Assembly: GCA_964017185.1 (NCBI GenBank) | Contig: OZ024872.1 | Span: 59,389,817 to 59,453,816, forward strand | DNA length: 64,000 nucleotides | Direction: 5' to 3' | DNA from: Rugalucina vietnamica | Taxonomy: Eukaryota; Mollusca; Bivalvia; Lucinida; Lucinidae | Shown here: positions 1 through 11,387 of the stretch, piece by piece | How positions within the stretch are numbered: the first letter of the stretch is position 1 | How the letters are laid out: every line of letters starts with the position of its first letter | Program-made: the position numbers and the translations under genes | The notes under the pieces: generated by a model | The model's input: only the letters and a program-made list of their open reading frames with translations | Database searches by the model: none | What the model was told of the DNA's origin: nothing

Positions 1-2303
1 TAATTCCAACTTTTTCAAGGCAAATCCAGAAGAAGACACTTCACTGATGCGTTACTAATATGTTTATTGTGCTTTTAGAAAACCAGAGGACCAATGGTCC
101 TGTAAACGCTCACCTGAGTCTGCTGCATATACCAATAAACATGTTTGAATATTATGGTATTTAACCCCAGTGCAGGGGCAGATGAAGCCCTTGGGTCGTT
201 TTCTTTTTTCAGACTAATCAATATTCTGTCCATGGATGCTTCACGCCAAGTTTCATTAAAATCAATCTATTGGTTTCACAGAAGAAGATATTTGAAGGGT
301 TTTTACCATATATGGGCATGGTGGCCATCTTGGTCATGTGACTTAGATTATTAATATACACATTGGTTCCCCCATCCTATAGATGCTTCACATAAAATTT
401 GGCTTCAATTGGCCAAGTGGTTTTAGAGGAGAAGATGTTTGAATATTATGGTAATATACATGTATATTGCCCCGGGGTGTGGACATATGAGCCCTTAGGT
501 CCATTTTTTTTTTCAGAATCATTAATATTTAGTCCTACTACCCATTTCCTGCAAGATTTTCACCTCAAATGACTTTTTAAAAGTTTTCCCCATTCCTGCA
601 CTGCATCGGCAACCTATGTTGACCTTGTCGTAAAATAGGTCAAGGTCACCACAGGGTCATGATTTATATATACATTGTAGTACTTCAGCCATTGGTGCTT
701 CATACCAAGTTTCTTTGAAATCGGTCCTCAAAATTCGGAGAAGAAGATTTTTGAAGGGTTTTTACCATATATGGGCATGGCAGCCATCTTGGTTATGTGA
801 ACTAGATAATTTATATATACATTAATTCCCCCATTCCATAGATGCTTCACATACAATTTGGCTTTGATTCGCCAAGCGGTTTCAGAGGAGAAGATGTTTG
901 AATATTATGGTAATATACATGTATATAGCCCCGGGGTGGGGGCAGATGAGCAGATGAGCCCCTGGGGTCCAATTTTTTTCAGAATCATTAATATTCAGTC
1001 CTACTGCCCCATTTCCTGCAAGACTTTCACTTTAAATGACATTTTAAAAGTTTTCCCTATTCAAATGCATTGGCGACCTATGTTGACCTTGCCGTAAAAA
1101 AAGGTCAAGGTCATCACAGGGTCATGATTTATATGCACATTGTAGTACTTCAGCCATCAATGCTTCATGCCAAGTTTCGTTGAAATCAGTCCACCGGTTC
1201 TGGAGAAGAAGTTTTTTGAAGGGTTTTTACCATATATGGGCATTGCGGCCATCTTGGTCATGTGACCTGGATTATTTATATACACATTTATTATCCCTTC
1301 TTATTGATGCTTCACATAAAATTTGGCTTTGATTGGCCAAGCGGTTTCAGAGGAGATGATGTTTGAATATTATGGTAATATACATGTATATTGCCCCAGG
1401 GTGGGGGCATATGAGCCCCTGGGGTCCAATTTTTTTCAGAATCATTAATATTCAGTCCTACTGCCCATTTCCTGCAAGACTTTCACTTTAAATGACTTTA
1501 AATGACAGTTTAAAAGTTTTCCCCATTCAAATGCATTGGCGACCTATGTTGACCTTGCCGTAAAATAAGTCAAGGTCATCAGAGGGTCATGATTTATATA
1601 TACATTGTAGTGCTTGAGCCATCGATGCTTCATGCCAAGTTTCTTTGAAATCGATCCACCTGTTCTGGAGAAGAAGACTTTTGAAGGGTTTTTACCATAT
1701 ATGGGCATCGCGGCCATCTTGGTCATGTGACCTGGATTATTTATATATACATTGATTACCCCTTCCTATTGATGCTTCACATAAAATTTGGCTTTGATTG
1801 GCCAAGCAGTTTCAGAGGAGATGATGTTTGAATATTATGGTAATATACATGTATTTTGCCCCGGGGTGGGGGCATATGAGCCCCTGGGGTCCAATTTTTT
1901 TCAGAATCATTAATATTCAGTCCTACTGCCCATTTCCTGCAAGACTTTCACTTTAAATGACCACTTTAAATGACATTTTAAAAGTTTTCCCCATTCAAAT
2001 GCATTGGCGACCTATGTTGACCTTGCCGTAAAATAAGTCAAGGTCATCACAGGGTCATGATTTATATACACATTGTAGTGCTTGAGCCATCAATGCTTCA
2101 TGCCAAGTTTCGTTGAAATCAGTCCACCGGTTCTGGAGAAGAAGATTTTTGAAGGGTTTTTACCATATATGGGCATGGCGGCCATCTTGGTCATGTGACC
2201 TGGATTTCTTATATACACATTGGTTCCCCCTTCCTATAGATGCTTCATATAAAATTTGGCTTTGGTTGGCCAAGCGGTTTCAGAGAAGAAGATCTTTGAA
2301 ATT

Positions 2304-2350
2304 GTGGACGGACGGACGGACGGACGACGGACGGACGACGGACGGACGCC
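2304..2350 (+). repeat. (ACGG)n microsatellite of pearl-like copy 1
   Basis: An imperfect GGAC/ACGG run sits between the tandem core and the terminal hairpin of the element. Confidence 0.85.
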
Positions 2351-2369
2351 GGATCATGGCCATCCTATA

Positions 2370-2404
2370 AGCTCACCTTGTGAGCCTTACGGCTCAGGTG
2401 AGCT
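2370..2404 (+). repeat. 3' terminal hairpin of pearl-like copy 1
   Basis: AGCTCACCT pairs with AGGTGAGCT and GAGCC with GGCTC, followed by an A run. The same hairpin occurs inverted at 41568-41602, so it is a conserved element terminus. Confidence 0.8.
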
Positions 2405-2408
2405 AAAA

Positions 2409-3016
2409 AAACCTGTTTTGTCCACTTTTAGCATTTTTATTCGTGTTTAAAAACTTCCACCTGTCATTCTTTCGATACAAAACACTAAATCTTTCGTATA
2501 TGCCCATAGGTTTACGGAAAATTAATTTCTGACCATTTCCATATAAGGAAAGATTATTGATCAATTATTATAATGCAGTGTGTGTTGAAAACTTCACAAT
2601 GACATAAAACTAAAATCAAAATGGCTGACATTGATGTCATTTCTAGAAATGAGTGCATACAGTGCTCCAGATAATTTTTTTTCTCAATCAGTATGGTACT
2701 GGTCAAAATTTGAGCCAGTCAGTATCGAGATTTTGGCTTCAGTATCTGCTCCAAGCCTAATCTGCTACATGGGCTGACCATTTAAGTATATGCTGTGTAC
2801 ACATTTATAAAATGTCTCGTAGTAGACTTTATTCTACATACAGCTTGTTCTTCTTACATCTACTTCATTTTACTAGGTTCATGTAAATTGAGATTTGAGA
2901 ATTAAAGTTAATGTGCATGTATTGCACATGTTCCCCTGAAATTTGCATTTTCTTCTCGCCCCTTTCTTAATTACCCAAAAAGACTTAAAAACTTTTATTT
3001 TAAGTCCAACCCTATA
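2409..3016. other. Intergenic, no gene seen
   Basis: About 600 bp of AT-rich sequence between two pearl-like copies. I see no coding region or recognisable repeat. Confidence 0.5.
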
Positions 3017-3436
3017 ACCAGAGGACCAATGGTCCTGTAAACGCTCACCTGAGTCTGCTGCATATACCAATAAACATGTTTGAATATTATGGTATTTATT
3101 AACCCCAGTGCAGGGGCAGATGAAGCCCTTGGGCCGTTTTCTTTTTTCAGAATAATCAATATTCTGTCCATTTGCCAATTTCTTGCTGGCTTTTCCCTTC
3201 AAATGACATTTTAACAGTTTTTCCCATTCAAATGCATGGGCAACCCATGTTGACCTCGCCATAAAATTGGTCAAGGTCATCACAGGGTCATGATTTATAT
3301 ATATATTGTAGTACTGTATCCATGGATGCTTCACACCAAGTTTCATTGAAGTCAATCTGTTGGTTTCAGAGAAAAAGATATTTGAAGGGTTTTTACCATA
3401 TGATAGTTCGTCTCTCACTAATGAGAAAGACCATCA

Positions 3437-5431
3437 TTATTTCTTGAATAGTGCTGATGTGTGTTGGTGAGTTCTTTGATGGCTGACTAGGCCAATTCTG
3501 GCTCTAAACTGTCGGTTGCAAGTAGAGCAAGTCAATGTCATAGAGTCTGCTGGTGGCACATTTGTTTTGGCTTTGCGCTCTCTTCGCTTTCTTTCAGCTT
3601 CACAGATTCTCTTCTTTTCATAGAGAGCTGCTCCTTTGTTGATGAGACCTCGCCACTTTGATCGCTCCTGTGCAGTCTGTTCCCAGGACCCCATTGGTAT
3701 TTCGAAATCCTTCAGAGAGGCTTTGAGGGTGTCTTTGTAGCGTTTCTTCTGGCCACCTTGAGAGCGCTTTCCCTCCTGTAGTTCTCCATAGAAAACTTTC
3801 TTTGGAAGTCGCGCATCAGGCATTCTTATAACATGGCCAGTCCATCTTAGCTGTGCTAGCTTTAAGACTGTATGCATGCTTTGCATCCCTGCTTTCCTCA
3901 GGACCTCTGTGTCTGGAATCTTGTCCTGCCACTTGATTTTTAACAGCTTTCTCAAACAGCTTAAGTGGAAATGGTTAAGTCTCTTTGCATGGCGTTGGTA
4001 TACTGTCCAGGTCTCACATGCATACAAGAGGGTTGGCAGTACCACAGCCTTGTAGACTTTCAGCTTGGTGTCAAGCTTGATTCCATTTCGCTCCCAGACA
4101 TTTGCACGGAGTCTTCCGAATGCCACACTAGCTTTTGCAATTCTGGCAGTGATCTCATCATCAATATGCACTGCTCTGGAGAGAGTGCTTCCCAGGTAGG
4201 TGAACTTGTCAACAACTTTCAGTTTTTGCCCATTCACAGTGATGGTTGGTTCATTATATGGTTTTCCGGGGGCTGGTTGGTGTACAACCTCTGTCTTTTT
4301 TGTGCTGATTGTGAGATCATAGTTATCACATGACTGTGAGACTTGATCCATGGCTCTTTGCATTTTTGCCTCTGTGTTGGCATTCTTATCCATATCATCT
4401 GCATAGAGGAGCTCATCTAGCACATCAGTCTGGACCTTAGTTTTGGCTTGCAACCTTCTGAGGTTGAATATGTTGCCATCAAAACGGTACCTGATTGGAA
4501 AACCAGTGTCACTGTCCTGAAAAGCATCCATAAGCATGGCAGAAAACATCATGCTGAACAGTGTTGGTGCCAGAACACAGCCTTGTTTGACCCCATTTGT
4601 TACTTCAAATGGTTCAGAGAACTCTCCATCATTCTGCACACGTGCCTGCATGCCATCATGAAACTGCCGCACCATAGCTATGAATCTGGGTGGACAGCCA
4701 AACTTGGCCATGATTTTCCAGAGTCCATCACGACTAACAGTGTCAAAAGCTTTGGTGAGGTCAATAAACGTCATGTATAGATCTACATTCTGTTCTTGGC
4801 ATTTCTCCTGAAGCTGTCTTGCTGTGAAGATCATGTCTATTGTCCCTCTGTCTTTTCTGAATCCACATTGACTTTCTGGGATAAGTCCCGTCTGATCAAG
4901 ATGAGCATTCAGACGATTCAACAGAATTTTTGCAAGTATCTTCCCAGCAATTGATAGGAGGGAGATGCCTCTGTGATTGTCACAGACTTGAGGATTTCCT
5001 TTCCGCTTGTATAGGTGGATTATGGATGCATCCTTAAATTCTTGTGGGATAGCCTCCTTCCTCCACATACAGTGAAACAACTCTGTCAGTTTCTCTGCCA
5101 TGGGTAGCCCCCCAGCCTTGTAAACTTCAGCAGGAATTGCATCTGCGCCTGGGGCTTTGCCAGATGATAGTTGTTGAACTGCTTTTCTTGTTTCCGTAAC
5201 GGTAGGAAATTCATCTAACAGAGCATTGCACTCTATCTGTGGAAGTCTGTCGATTGCATCCTGATTGATGCTTGATGGACGATTAAGCACACTATTGAAG
5301 TGTTCTGCCCACCTTTCCAAGATAGCTTCTTTATCTGTGAGAAGAGTGTTTCCATCTGCACTGAGCAATGTGGTGGCTCCAGAACTCTTTGGACCATAAA
5401 TGGTTTTCAGTGCATCATGAAATTTCTTCAT
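3437..5431 (-). CDS. LINE reverse transcriptase region
   Basis: A 664-residue open frame. It contains the palm-domain series seen in LINE RTs: KAPGADAIP near residue 90, a CGFRKDRGTIDM stretch near 190, IDLTKAFDTV near 220, and NGVKQGCVLAPTLFS near 280. The catalytic YADD box lies near residue 345. A conserved C-terminal segment follows (LSCLRKLLKIKWQDKIPDTEV), ending in a single C2H2 finger (CSTCNRQF...HQRTH). The RT itself looks intact. It begins at a Met inside what is normally a longer polyprotein, so this start is not the native one. It overlaps the upstream endonuclease frame by 17 bases in another frame. It is the enzymatic core for target-primed reverse transcription. Confidence 0.85.
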   Translation of the reverse strand: MKKFHDALKTIYGPKSSGATTLLSADGNTLLTDKEAILERWAEHFNSVLNRPSSINQDAIDRLPQIECNALLDEFPTVTETRKAVQQLSSGKAPGADAIPAEVYKAGGLPMAEKLTELFHCMWRKEAIPQEFKDASIIHLYKRKGNPQVCDNHRGISLLSIAGKILAKILLNRLNAHLDQTGLIPESQCGFRKDRGTIDMIFTARQLQEKCQEQNVDLYMTFIDLTKAFDTVSRDGLWKIMAKFGCPPRFIAMVRQFHDGMQARVQNDGEFSEPFEVTNGVKQGCVLAPTLFSMMFSAMLMDAFQDSDTGFPIRYRFDGNIFNLRRLQAKTKVQTDVLDELLYADDMDKNANTEAKMQRAMDQVSQSCDNYDLTISTKKTEVVHQPAPGKPYNEPTITVNGQKLKVVDKFTYLGSTLSRAVHIDDEITARIAKASVAFGRLRANVWERNGIKLDTKLKVYKAVVLPTLLYACETWTVYQRHAKRLNHFHLSCLRKLLKIKWQDKIPDTEVLRKAGMQSMHTVLKLAQLRWTGHVIRMPDARLPKKVFYGELQEGKRSQGGQKKRYKDTLKASLKDFEIPMGSWEQTAQERSKWRGLINKGAALYEKKRICEAERKRRERKAKTNVPPADSMTLTCSTCNRQFRARIGLVSHQRTHQHTSALFKK

Positions 5432-6404
5432 GTCCTTTCATTGCATCCAGTTGGTTGCAAATGTCTGTTAAGAAATCTTGTCTCATGCTGTCTTTATTCA
5501 GCTTTGAGACATCCAGTCTCTTAGGAGCTTTCTTGCCTTGAGGTCGCCTCGCAGGCTGTATTCTTAGGTTGAGTTTGCTGACAACCAGTCTATGATCTGT
5601 CCAGCAGTCTGCACCACACATAGTCTTTGTCACTTTAACATCCTGCCTGTCTGTTCTCCGCACTATGACATAGTCTATGAGATGCCAGTGTTTGGAACGG
5701 GGATGCATCCAGGATGTTTTGTTCCTATTAGGTAGACGGAAGACTGTGTTGGTGATTAGAAGATCATGTTCAGCACACTTCCTGAGAAGCAAGAGACCAT
5801 TGCTGTTGCACTTTCCAACCCCTTCTGGACCTATAACTCCTTCCCAGGTCTGGTGGTCTGTACCCACTCTGGCATTAAAGTCGCCAAGAAGGATAAGCTT
5901 GTCTGTGCGGGGTGTTGCAGAAATAACATTGTCTAGGTCATCATAGAACTTGTCCTTGACCTCATCTGGATTGGTCATTGTGGGTGCATAAGCACTGACA
6001 ATAGTTGCATGTTTATTGCCTGACAGAGGAAGTCTCAATGTCATTAGACGGTCATTAATGCCTTTTGGCAATCCTGACAGCTTACCAACAAGTTCTGTTT
6101 TGATGGCAAAGCCAACTCCTGCTTCACGCCTCTCTTCACTTTTGCGTCCACTCCAGAAGAAGGTGTATCCAGCACCAACTTCTTTGATCTCCCCAACATC
6201 TGCGAACCGAGTCTCACTCAATGCAGCTATCTGTATATCATACCTCCCAAGTTCTCTGCCCACAAGGGCCGTTCTACGCTGTGGTCTATCTGACCCAGCA
6301 CTATCCATTAAAGTGCGCACATTCCATGCGCCAATCCGTAAGGGGATTACTCTAGCTTTTTTCTTTGTATTTCGACCGCTTAAGGGGATCCCCGCTGATC
6401 GCGG
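5415..6404 (-). pseudogene. LINE APE-like endonuclease region, broken from the RT
   Basis: The frame is open from 6404 to 5415. It reads through GAWNVRTLMDS, ALSETRF, the YAPTM stretch, LGDFNARVG and SWMHPRSKHWHLIDYV to TDHRLV. These are the hallmark blocks of an apurinic/apyrimidinic-type endonuclease (WNVR, SETR, GDFNA, DYV, DHRL). The first Met (6320) lies inside the conserved block, so the native start is upstream and lost behind a stop at 6405-6407. The reading frame then differs from the RT frame. Roughly 90-100 residues normally linking endonuclease and RT in this family appear to be missing at the junction (about 5420-5460), so the element has probably lost autonomous activity. Residue counts are estimates from family memory. 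Confidence 0.75.
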
Positions 6405-8338
6405 TTAACCAGCCAGGGGGTTTGAAGCAGGCAATTGTTTAGGGCACCTTTTCTAGCCCCTTCCCCATGCTACGGGGGTGAGCAGTGCGGTCCTAAATAG
6501 GTCTGCTCAGTCACTCAGCCGACTGCCGAATTCTGCTTACTGCTTCTCCTCACAGAAAACGACCATTAGAACTGAGCCGCCTGTGTGCAGGTCTGCAACT
6601 ACAGCTCCCAGTGTGTCCTACACCTGCTGCTTCGCCACTCGCCCATCGCCACAGGACTTTGTAGGTATGTGGGTGCAAGTGTGATGAAATTGTTGTGTAT
6701 GCAAGTGCTTGTGTGTTGAGAAATAAGATGACATGCGCTATGAAATTGGATTATAGTGAGGAAGAGGTGCGCAACGTCAACCTCACTCTCTAGTCCTCGC
6801 CCAGCTGCGCCCAGAGGCAAGACACAGGTCAAGACGTCTGGAGTTGGGTTTGGATGCAGTGGATGACCGTAACATCTTTAGTGCCTTGTCATGCTCTGCA
6901 TGTTCCACAACATGTTGCTGTATCGCTTTCTGAACCGTTGAATCAGGTGATTTCTTCCGCTCCATCTACCGAAACAGTCTTTGCATATCTGGACTAGGCA
7001 TATCCAGACACACAGGTTTGATTTTGGAGTTTCCTTCTCCTAGATGAATTGCTGGCCACAGCTGATGAGCTCCATCTACCCTTTCTTAGGTTTTGTTTAG
7101 AGACCTGTAAACTCCTAGGAGGGCTGTCAACCAAGACTAATGAGTTCCCCCTGCCCAGCTAGATTTTGTGTAGAGAACTAGCTTAACTCCTAGATGAGTT
7201 GCCTTCCAAGGCTAACGAGCCCCATCTGCACCGCATGACAACAGGTAGTACTGATTACATGTTACAGTAGCATATTTTACCATATATGGGCATGGCGGCC
7301 ATCTTGGTCATGTGCCCTAGATTACTTATATACACATTGGTTCCCCCATCCTATAGATGCTTCACATAAAATTTGGCATCAATTGGCCAAGCGGTTTTAA
7401 ACGAGAAGATGTTTGAATATTATGGTAATATACATGTATATTGCCCCGGGGTGTGGGCATATGAGCCCTTAGGTCCATTTTTTTTTCAGAATCATAAATA
7501 TTTAGTCCTACTACCCATTTCCTGCAAGATTTTCACCTCAAATGACTTTTTAAAAGTTTTCCCCATTCCAATGCATTGGCGACCTATGTTGACCTTGTCC
7601 TAAAATAGGTCAAGGTCACCACAGGGTCATAATTTATATACACATTGTAGAACTTCAGCCATTGGTGCTTCATGCCAAGTTTCTTTGAAATCGGTCCACC
7701 AGATTCGGAGAAGAAGATTTTTGAAGGGTTTTTACCTTATATGGGCATGGCAGCTATCTTGGTCATGTGAACTAAATAATTTATATACACATTAATTCCT
7801 CCATTCCATAGATGCTTCACATAAAATTTGGCTTTGATTCGCCAAGCGGTTTCAGAGGAGAAGATGTTTGAATATTATGGTAATATACATGTATATTGCC
7901 CCGGGGTGGGGGCAGATGAGCCCCTGGGGTCCATTTTTTTCAGAATCATTAATATTCTGTCCTACTGCCCATTTCCTGCAAGACTTTCACTTTGAATGAC
8001 ATTTTAAAAGTTTTCCCTATTCAAATGCATTGGTGACCTATGTTGACCTTGCCGTAAAAAAGGTCAAGGTCATCACAGGGTCATGATTTATATACACATT
8101 GTAGTACTTGAGCCATCGATGCTTCATGCCAAGATTCTTTGAAATCGATTCACCGGTTCTGGAGAAGAAGATTTTTGAAGGGTTTTTACCATATATGGGC
8201 AATGCGGCCATCTTGGTCATGTGACCTGGATTATTTATATATACATTAATTACCCCTTCCTATCGATGCTTCACATAAAATTTGGCTTTGATTGGCCAAC
8301 CGGTTTCAGAGGAGATGATGTTTGAATATTATGGTAAT

Positions 8339-9385
8339 TATCATCCAGCTCATAAATGTTAAAATACCAACAAATGATGTCATTTTAACATTTATAAGTA
8401 GGATAAATTGTTGCCATTCAATTTCATTGATTTTGGCTTTTTTATATTTGTGAACAATCAATTTAATGCTCAACTGAGTTGTGAATAGTTATACTACCTC
8501 TTGGCCAGGCATTTTGCTTATGAATTTGAACTCATTGCTTATACCCTGCCTGTTATATTTAAAGGTATATAGTTAAGAATTTTTGTTCAAGAATAAATTA
8601 TGAAAACAAATAGACTGTTTTTTTTTTATTTCCATTTATTGATCCTGAATACTAAAAAGTGAGTCAAACATAAGAATATCTAAAGTCGGCAAAATTGACT
8701 CACTCTTTTGGAATTTGACTCACCATTCCAAACTCAGTGAGTCAATTTGAGTCAACCAGATCCAAAGGTAGATTAATCACTGTATGGCCAACAAACGAAA
8801 CTGAACAGAATCAGTCATTTCGATCGTGTATTTGGTACTGACAAAATTTCAATTTCTACCGTATTTGCAAAAATGAAATCCGTAAATTAAGGCTGTACGG
8901 ACGCTATCTGGAGCACTGTGCATACCATTGGACAAGACCAAAGTTTTACCTTTCAAATGAAATGAACTAATGTAAGACATTGTTCGACATCAGTTACTGT
9001 AAAATTAGCATATGTGTTCTGCTTGGTCCAGAAATGGGACAACATATTGAACGCGATTGACAAACAGCTGTAGAAATGAATCTGTTAAAAAAAAAAAAGA
9101 TGCAGTATTTTATAAAAAACAACACATGACTGTTAGAAAGTTAAATGTATGTTTCATCAAAAAGTGAAGTGTCGGTGAGCATTTCTTTATATTAACAATG
9201 GAATTCTAAGTGGATAATAGGTGGAATGTACAATCAGAATAAGCTCTGAATCATTTCGACCCATGGGGATTGTAAAAATCAGCTGAATTGTACGAGTCCA
9301 ATTATTTATTAACACAATTTTAACATTTCCGAATACCATTTCCGATTCTTAGAATGTTTTTCTTTCTGTGAACAGGTGAATTTAT
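8339..9385. other. Intergenic AT-rich sequence with a small hairpin
   Basis: No gene is seen. A hairpin with ATAAATGTTAAAAT arms sits near 8353-8397. Repeated GACTCA words occur near 8650-8760. Confidence 0.4.
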
Positions 9386-9685
9386 CTTGGATTTTTAAAA
9401 AGCTTTTGACACTCCTCCACATGAAATCCTTAAAAGCAATTGTTCAGTTATGGAATAGGTGGGAAGACAATTAAATGGATTGATGCTTCCCTTTGCTACA
9501 GACAACAAAGAGTTGCGGTTAATGGCGTTAAATCTAGCTGGGCTCCTGCGGTATCTGTTGTCCCTCAGAGCACCGTTCTTGGCCCCTTGTTGTTCTCTTT
9601 GCATATAAATGATATCACCTCGGATATTGAATCGGCAATTAGACTCTCTGCTGATGATTGTGTTTGTTATCATGAAATTAAGAAT

Positions 9686-9807
9686 GTGGAGGATACAGTG
9701 AAACTTCAGAAAGATATTGATTGTGGAGGATACAGTGAAACTTCAGAAAGATATTGATTGTTTACTAAACAATCAATATCTTTCTGAAGTTTCACTGTAT
9801 CCTCCAC
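9686..9807. repeat. Direct plus inverted triplication of a LINE segment (perfect palindrome)
   Basis: A segment starting GTGGAGGATACAG is present as 9686-9722, again as 9723-9764, then inverted as 9766-9807. The last two form perfect 42-base arms around one unpaired base at 9765. The segment is LINE coding sequence, and the inverted copy marks the start of an insertion. Confidence 0.9.
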
Positions 9808-10150
9808 ATAAAATAAATTTTTGATAAGTATTTGGTCCGGCAAAATAGCCTATAAGTCCAATATAGCTATTTTACCGGGTTCGGCAAAATAGCTCCTAGG
9901 GACTATTTTGCCGGGTCCGGCAAAATAGCCACTGCCTTTTTTATTTGTAGAAATGTATGCAGAAAAGTGACCATATGCAAAATGTAATTCAACAGTAATT
10001 GAAATGTAATTGCCATTACAGACCAATTTTGAGTTGTAATGCATTACATTACAATTATGTAATGAAAAAAACTGACCCATTACAAATTATTTTGCATTAC
10101 TTTAAAAATGTAATTCATTACAATTACATTACAATTACAATTATCACAGG
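9808..10150. mobile_element. Small palindromic insertion in the LINE fragment
   Basis: Between the snapback palindrome and resumption of LINE sequence lies DNA rich in mirrored words. GGCAAAATAGC and GCTATTTTGCC recur at 9845-9930, then TAATGTAAT/ATTACATTA words at 9980-10140. TTGTTTA occurs on both sides of the insertion (9758-9764 and 10154-10160). It is foldback-like and unclassified. Confidence 0.5.
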
Positions 10151-10334
10151 TCTGTTGTTTAGACAGTTGGGCCCCTAAATGGGATATGAGATTCCAATCA
10201 GTCAAGTGCAACATAATGCAGCTGAGGAACAAACGGACTAGTAAAAATCAGGCTTCTTACAAACTTGAGGGCACATTGTTGGAAAATGTTGAAAGCATCA
10301 AATATCTCGGTGTAACAATAACTAAGGATTTAAC

Positions 10335-10560
10335 TCATATAAGCCTGGCATCCCTTTTGTGGGACATAGGCAAACAGAATAGCCCCAGATGTGACGCCGC
10401 AGAACGCGGAGTCCCATCCAGGGCTATTCTGTTTGCTTGGAGGAATTTCATCGAAAAATGAGATAAAAATTAAAAATCACTTCTAACACCCCTAAAAATG
10501 AAAGTGGACTCACCCAACTGATAATGATGGGCAAATCCATTCGTCAAATATGGGTTAAAA
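10335..10560. mobile_element. Short dispersed element with GCAAACAGAATAGC inverted repeat, copy 1
   Basis: GGGACATAGGCAAACAGAATAG near 10361-10382 is mirrored by GCTATTCTGTTTGC near 10421-10436, followed by a tail reading towards TGGGCAAATCC. A homologous inverted copy lies at about 27505-27680. It interrupts the LINE RT fragment. Confidence 0.55.
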
Positions 10561-11387
10561 TGGAATACTCACAACAGCAATGTGTGCACTATAAAAGCCA
10601 ATAGGACCCTTGGTTTTTTTTAGACGAAACCCAAGATGTGTGAGAAACAGCCTATAAAGGTCTGGTGAGACCTATTCTTGAATATGGTACATTTAGCTCA
10701 GTTTGGGACCCTCATATGAAGGCCTGATAGACAATTTGCTCAAAAGCATGCGGCTAGGTTCTTAACTAGGACAAGAACGCCACGGAGGTCAATATTGCAC
10801 CTGCATTGGGCAAAATAACTAAAAACGTGAAATATAGGTCAAGGGCACCAGGTCAAGGTGTGCTCTGAAAGGGTCAAGGACAATTACTATGCTAGGTTTC
10901 ACACTTGCAGCTATCACAGGTGCAGAGAAAACCAAACTTTGATGTAAAGATTAACAAAGTCCATGAAATATAGGTCAAGGGCACCGGGTCAAGGTGCATG
11001 CTTGAAGGGCATGTCAAGGACAATCACTATGCAAGCTTTCACACTCGCAGGTATGACAGATGCAGAAAAACAAACTTCGACATGAAAATTAACAAAGTCA
11101 ATGGACCATGAAATATAGGTCAAGGTCAGCGGGTCAAGATGTGGGCTTGAAGGGTACGTCAAGGACAATTACTATGCAAGGTTTGAGACTCGCAGCTATC
11201 ACTGATGTCGAAAAAACTAAACTTCAATGTAAAATTTGCCAAAGTCAGTGGACCGTGAAATATAGGTCAAGGTCAGCGGGTCAAGGTGTGTGCCTGAAGG
11301 GTGTCACCGTATGTCAAGGACAATAACTATGCAAGGTTTGAGACTCGCAGCTATCACTGATGTCGAGAAAACTAAACTTCGACGTAA

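Larger units (their letters stand above)
81..2408 (+). mobile_element. pearl-like / Helitron-related non-autonomous element, copy 1
   Basis: The left end carries a small palindrome (AGGACCAATGGTCCT) and a GCTCACCTGAG word. The body is a tandem array with a period of about 460 bp; the phrase TTTGAATATTATGGT recurs near 146, 437, 897, 1364 and 1826. The array is followed by an ACGG microsatellite (about 2304-2350) and a terminal hairpin (2370-2404). Tandem core, tetranucleotide run and hairpin in this order are the architecture described for bivalve pearl elements and helentron-associated elements. It has no coding capacity. The class call is by architecture only. Confidence 0.7.
3402..7274 (-). 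mobile_element. APE-type LINE retrotransposon with C-terminal zinc finger
   Basis: A 3.87-kb non-LTR element lies inside pearl-like copy 2. The 11-bp target duplication TTTTACCATAT flanks it at 3391-3401 and 7275-7285. Reading the minus strand, about 870 bp of 5' sequence (7274-6405) precedes an endonuclease region and a reverse transcriptase region. The 3'UTR is only about 35 bp. Very short 3'UTRs are typical of RTE-like LINEs, and the C-terminal part also resembles RTE/BovB-type proteins, but I leave the clade open. The insertion is nearly full length, which suggests moderate youth. Confidence 0.85.
3017..8338 (+). mobile_element. pearl-like element copy 2, split by a LINE
   Basis: The left end at 3017 matches copy 1 (AACCAGAGGACC..., then GCTCACCTGAG). 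The element runs to 3401, is interrupted by a minus-strand LINE (3402-7274), and resumes at 7275 in the 460-bp core repeat. It stops near 8338 without the ACGG run or terminal hairpin, so the right end is missing. The core is clearly homologous to copy 1. Confidence 0.7.
9386..10795 (+). mobile_element. LINE RT fragment, twice interrupted
   Basis: Forward-strand RT fragments: FKKAFDT-like sequence near 9396, then KWIDASLCYRQQRVAVNG, STVLGPLLFSLHINDI and an ADD box (ADDCVCY) near 9650. RT-like text resumes at about 10155 (MRFQSVKCN, ESIKYLGVTIT) and again near 10565-10760 (KANRTLG, LVRPILEYG). The gaps hold foreign DNA at about 9766-10150 and 10335-10560. Two open segments (9440-9757 and 10186-10461) survive, but several frames are lost. 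It belongs to the jockey/CR1-like branch by general appearance; the clade is unproven. Confidence 0.75.

Noticed and set aside
3965-6408. Plus-strand open frames of 60-130 codons
   Set aside because: They are antisense to the LINE endonuclease and RT and have no motifs.
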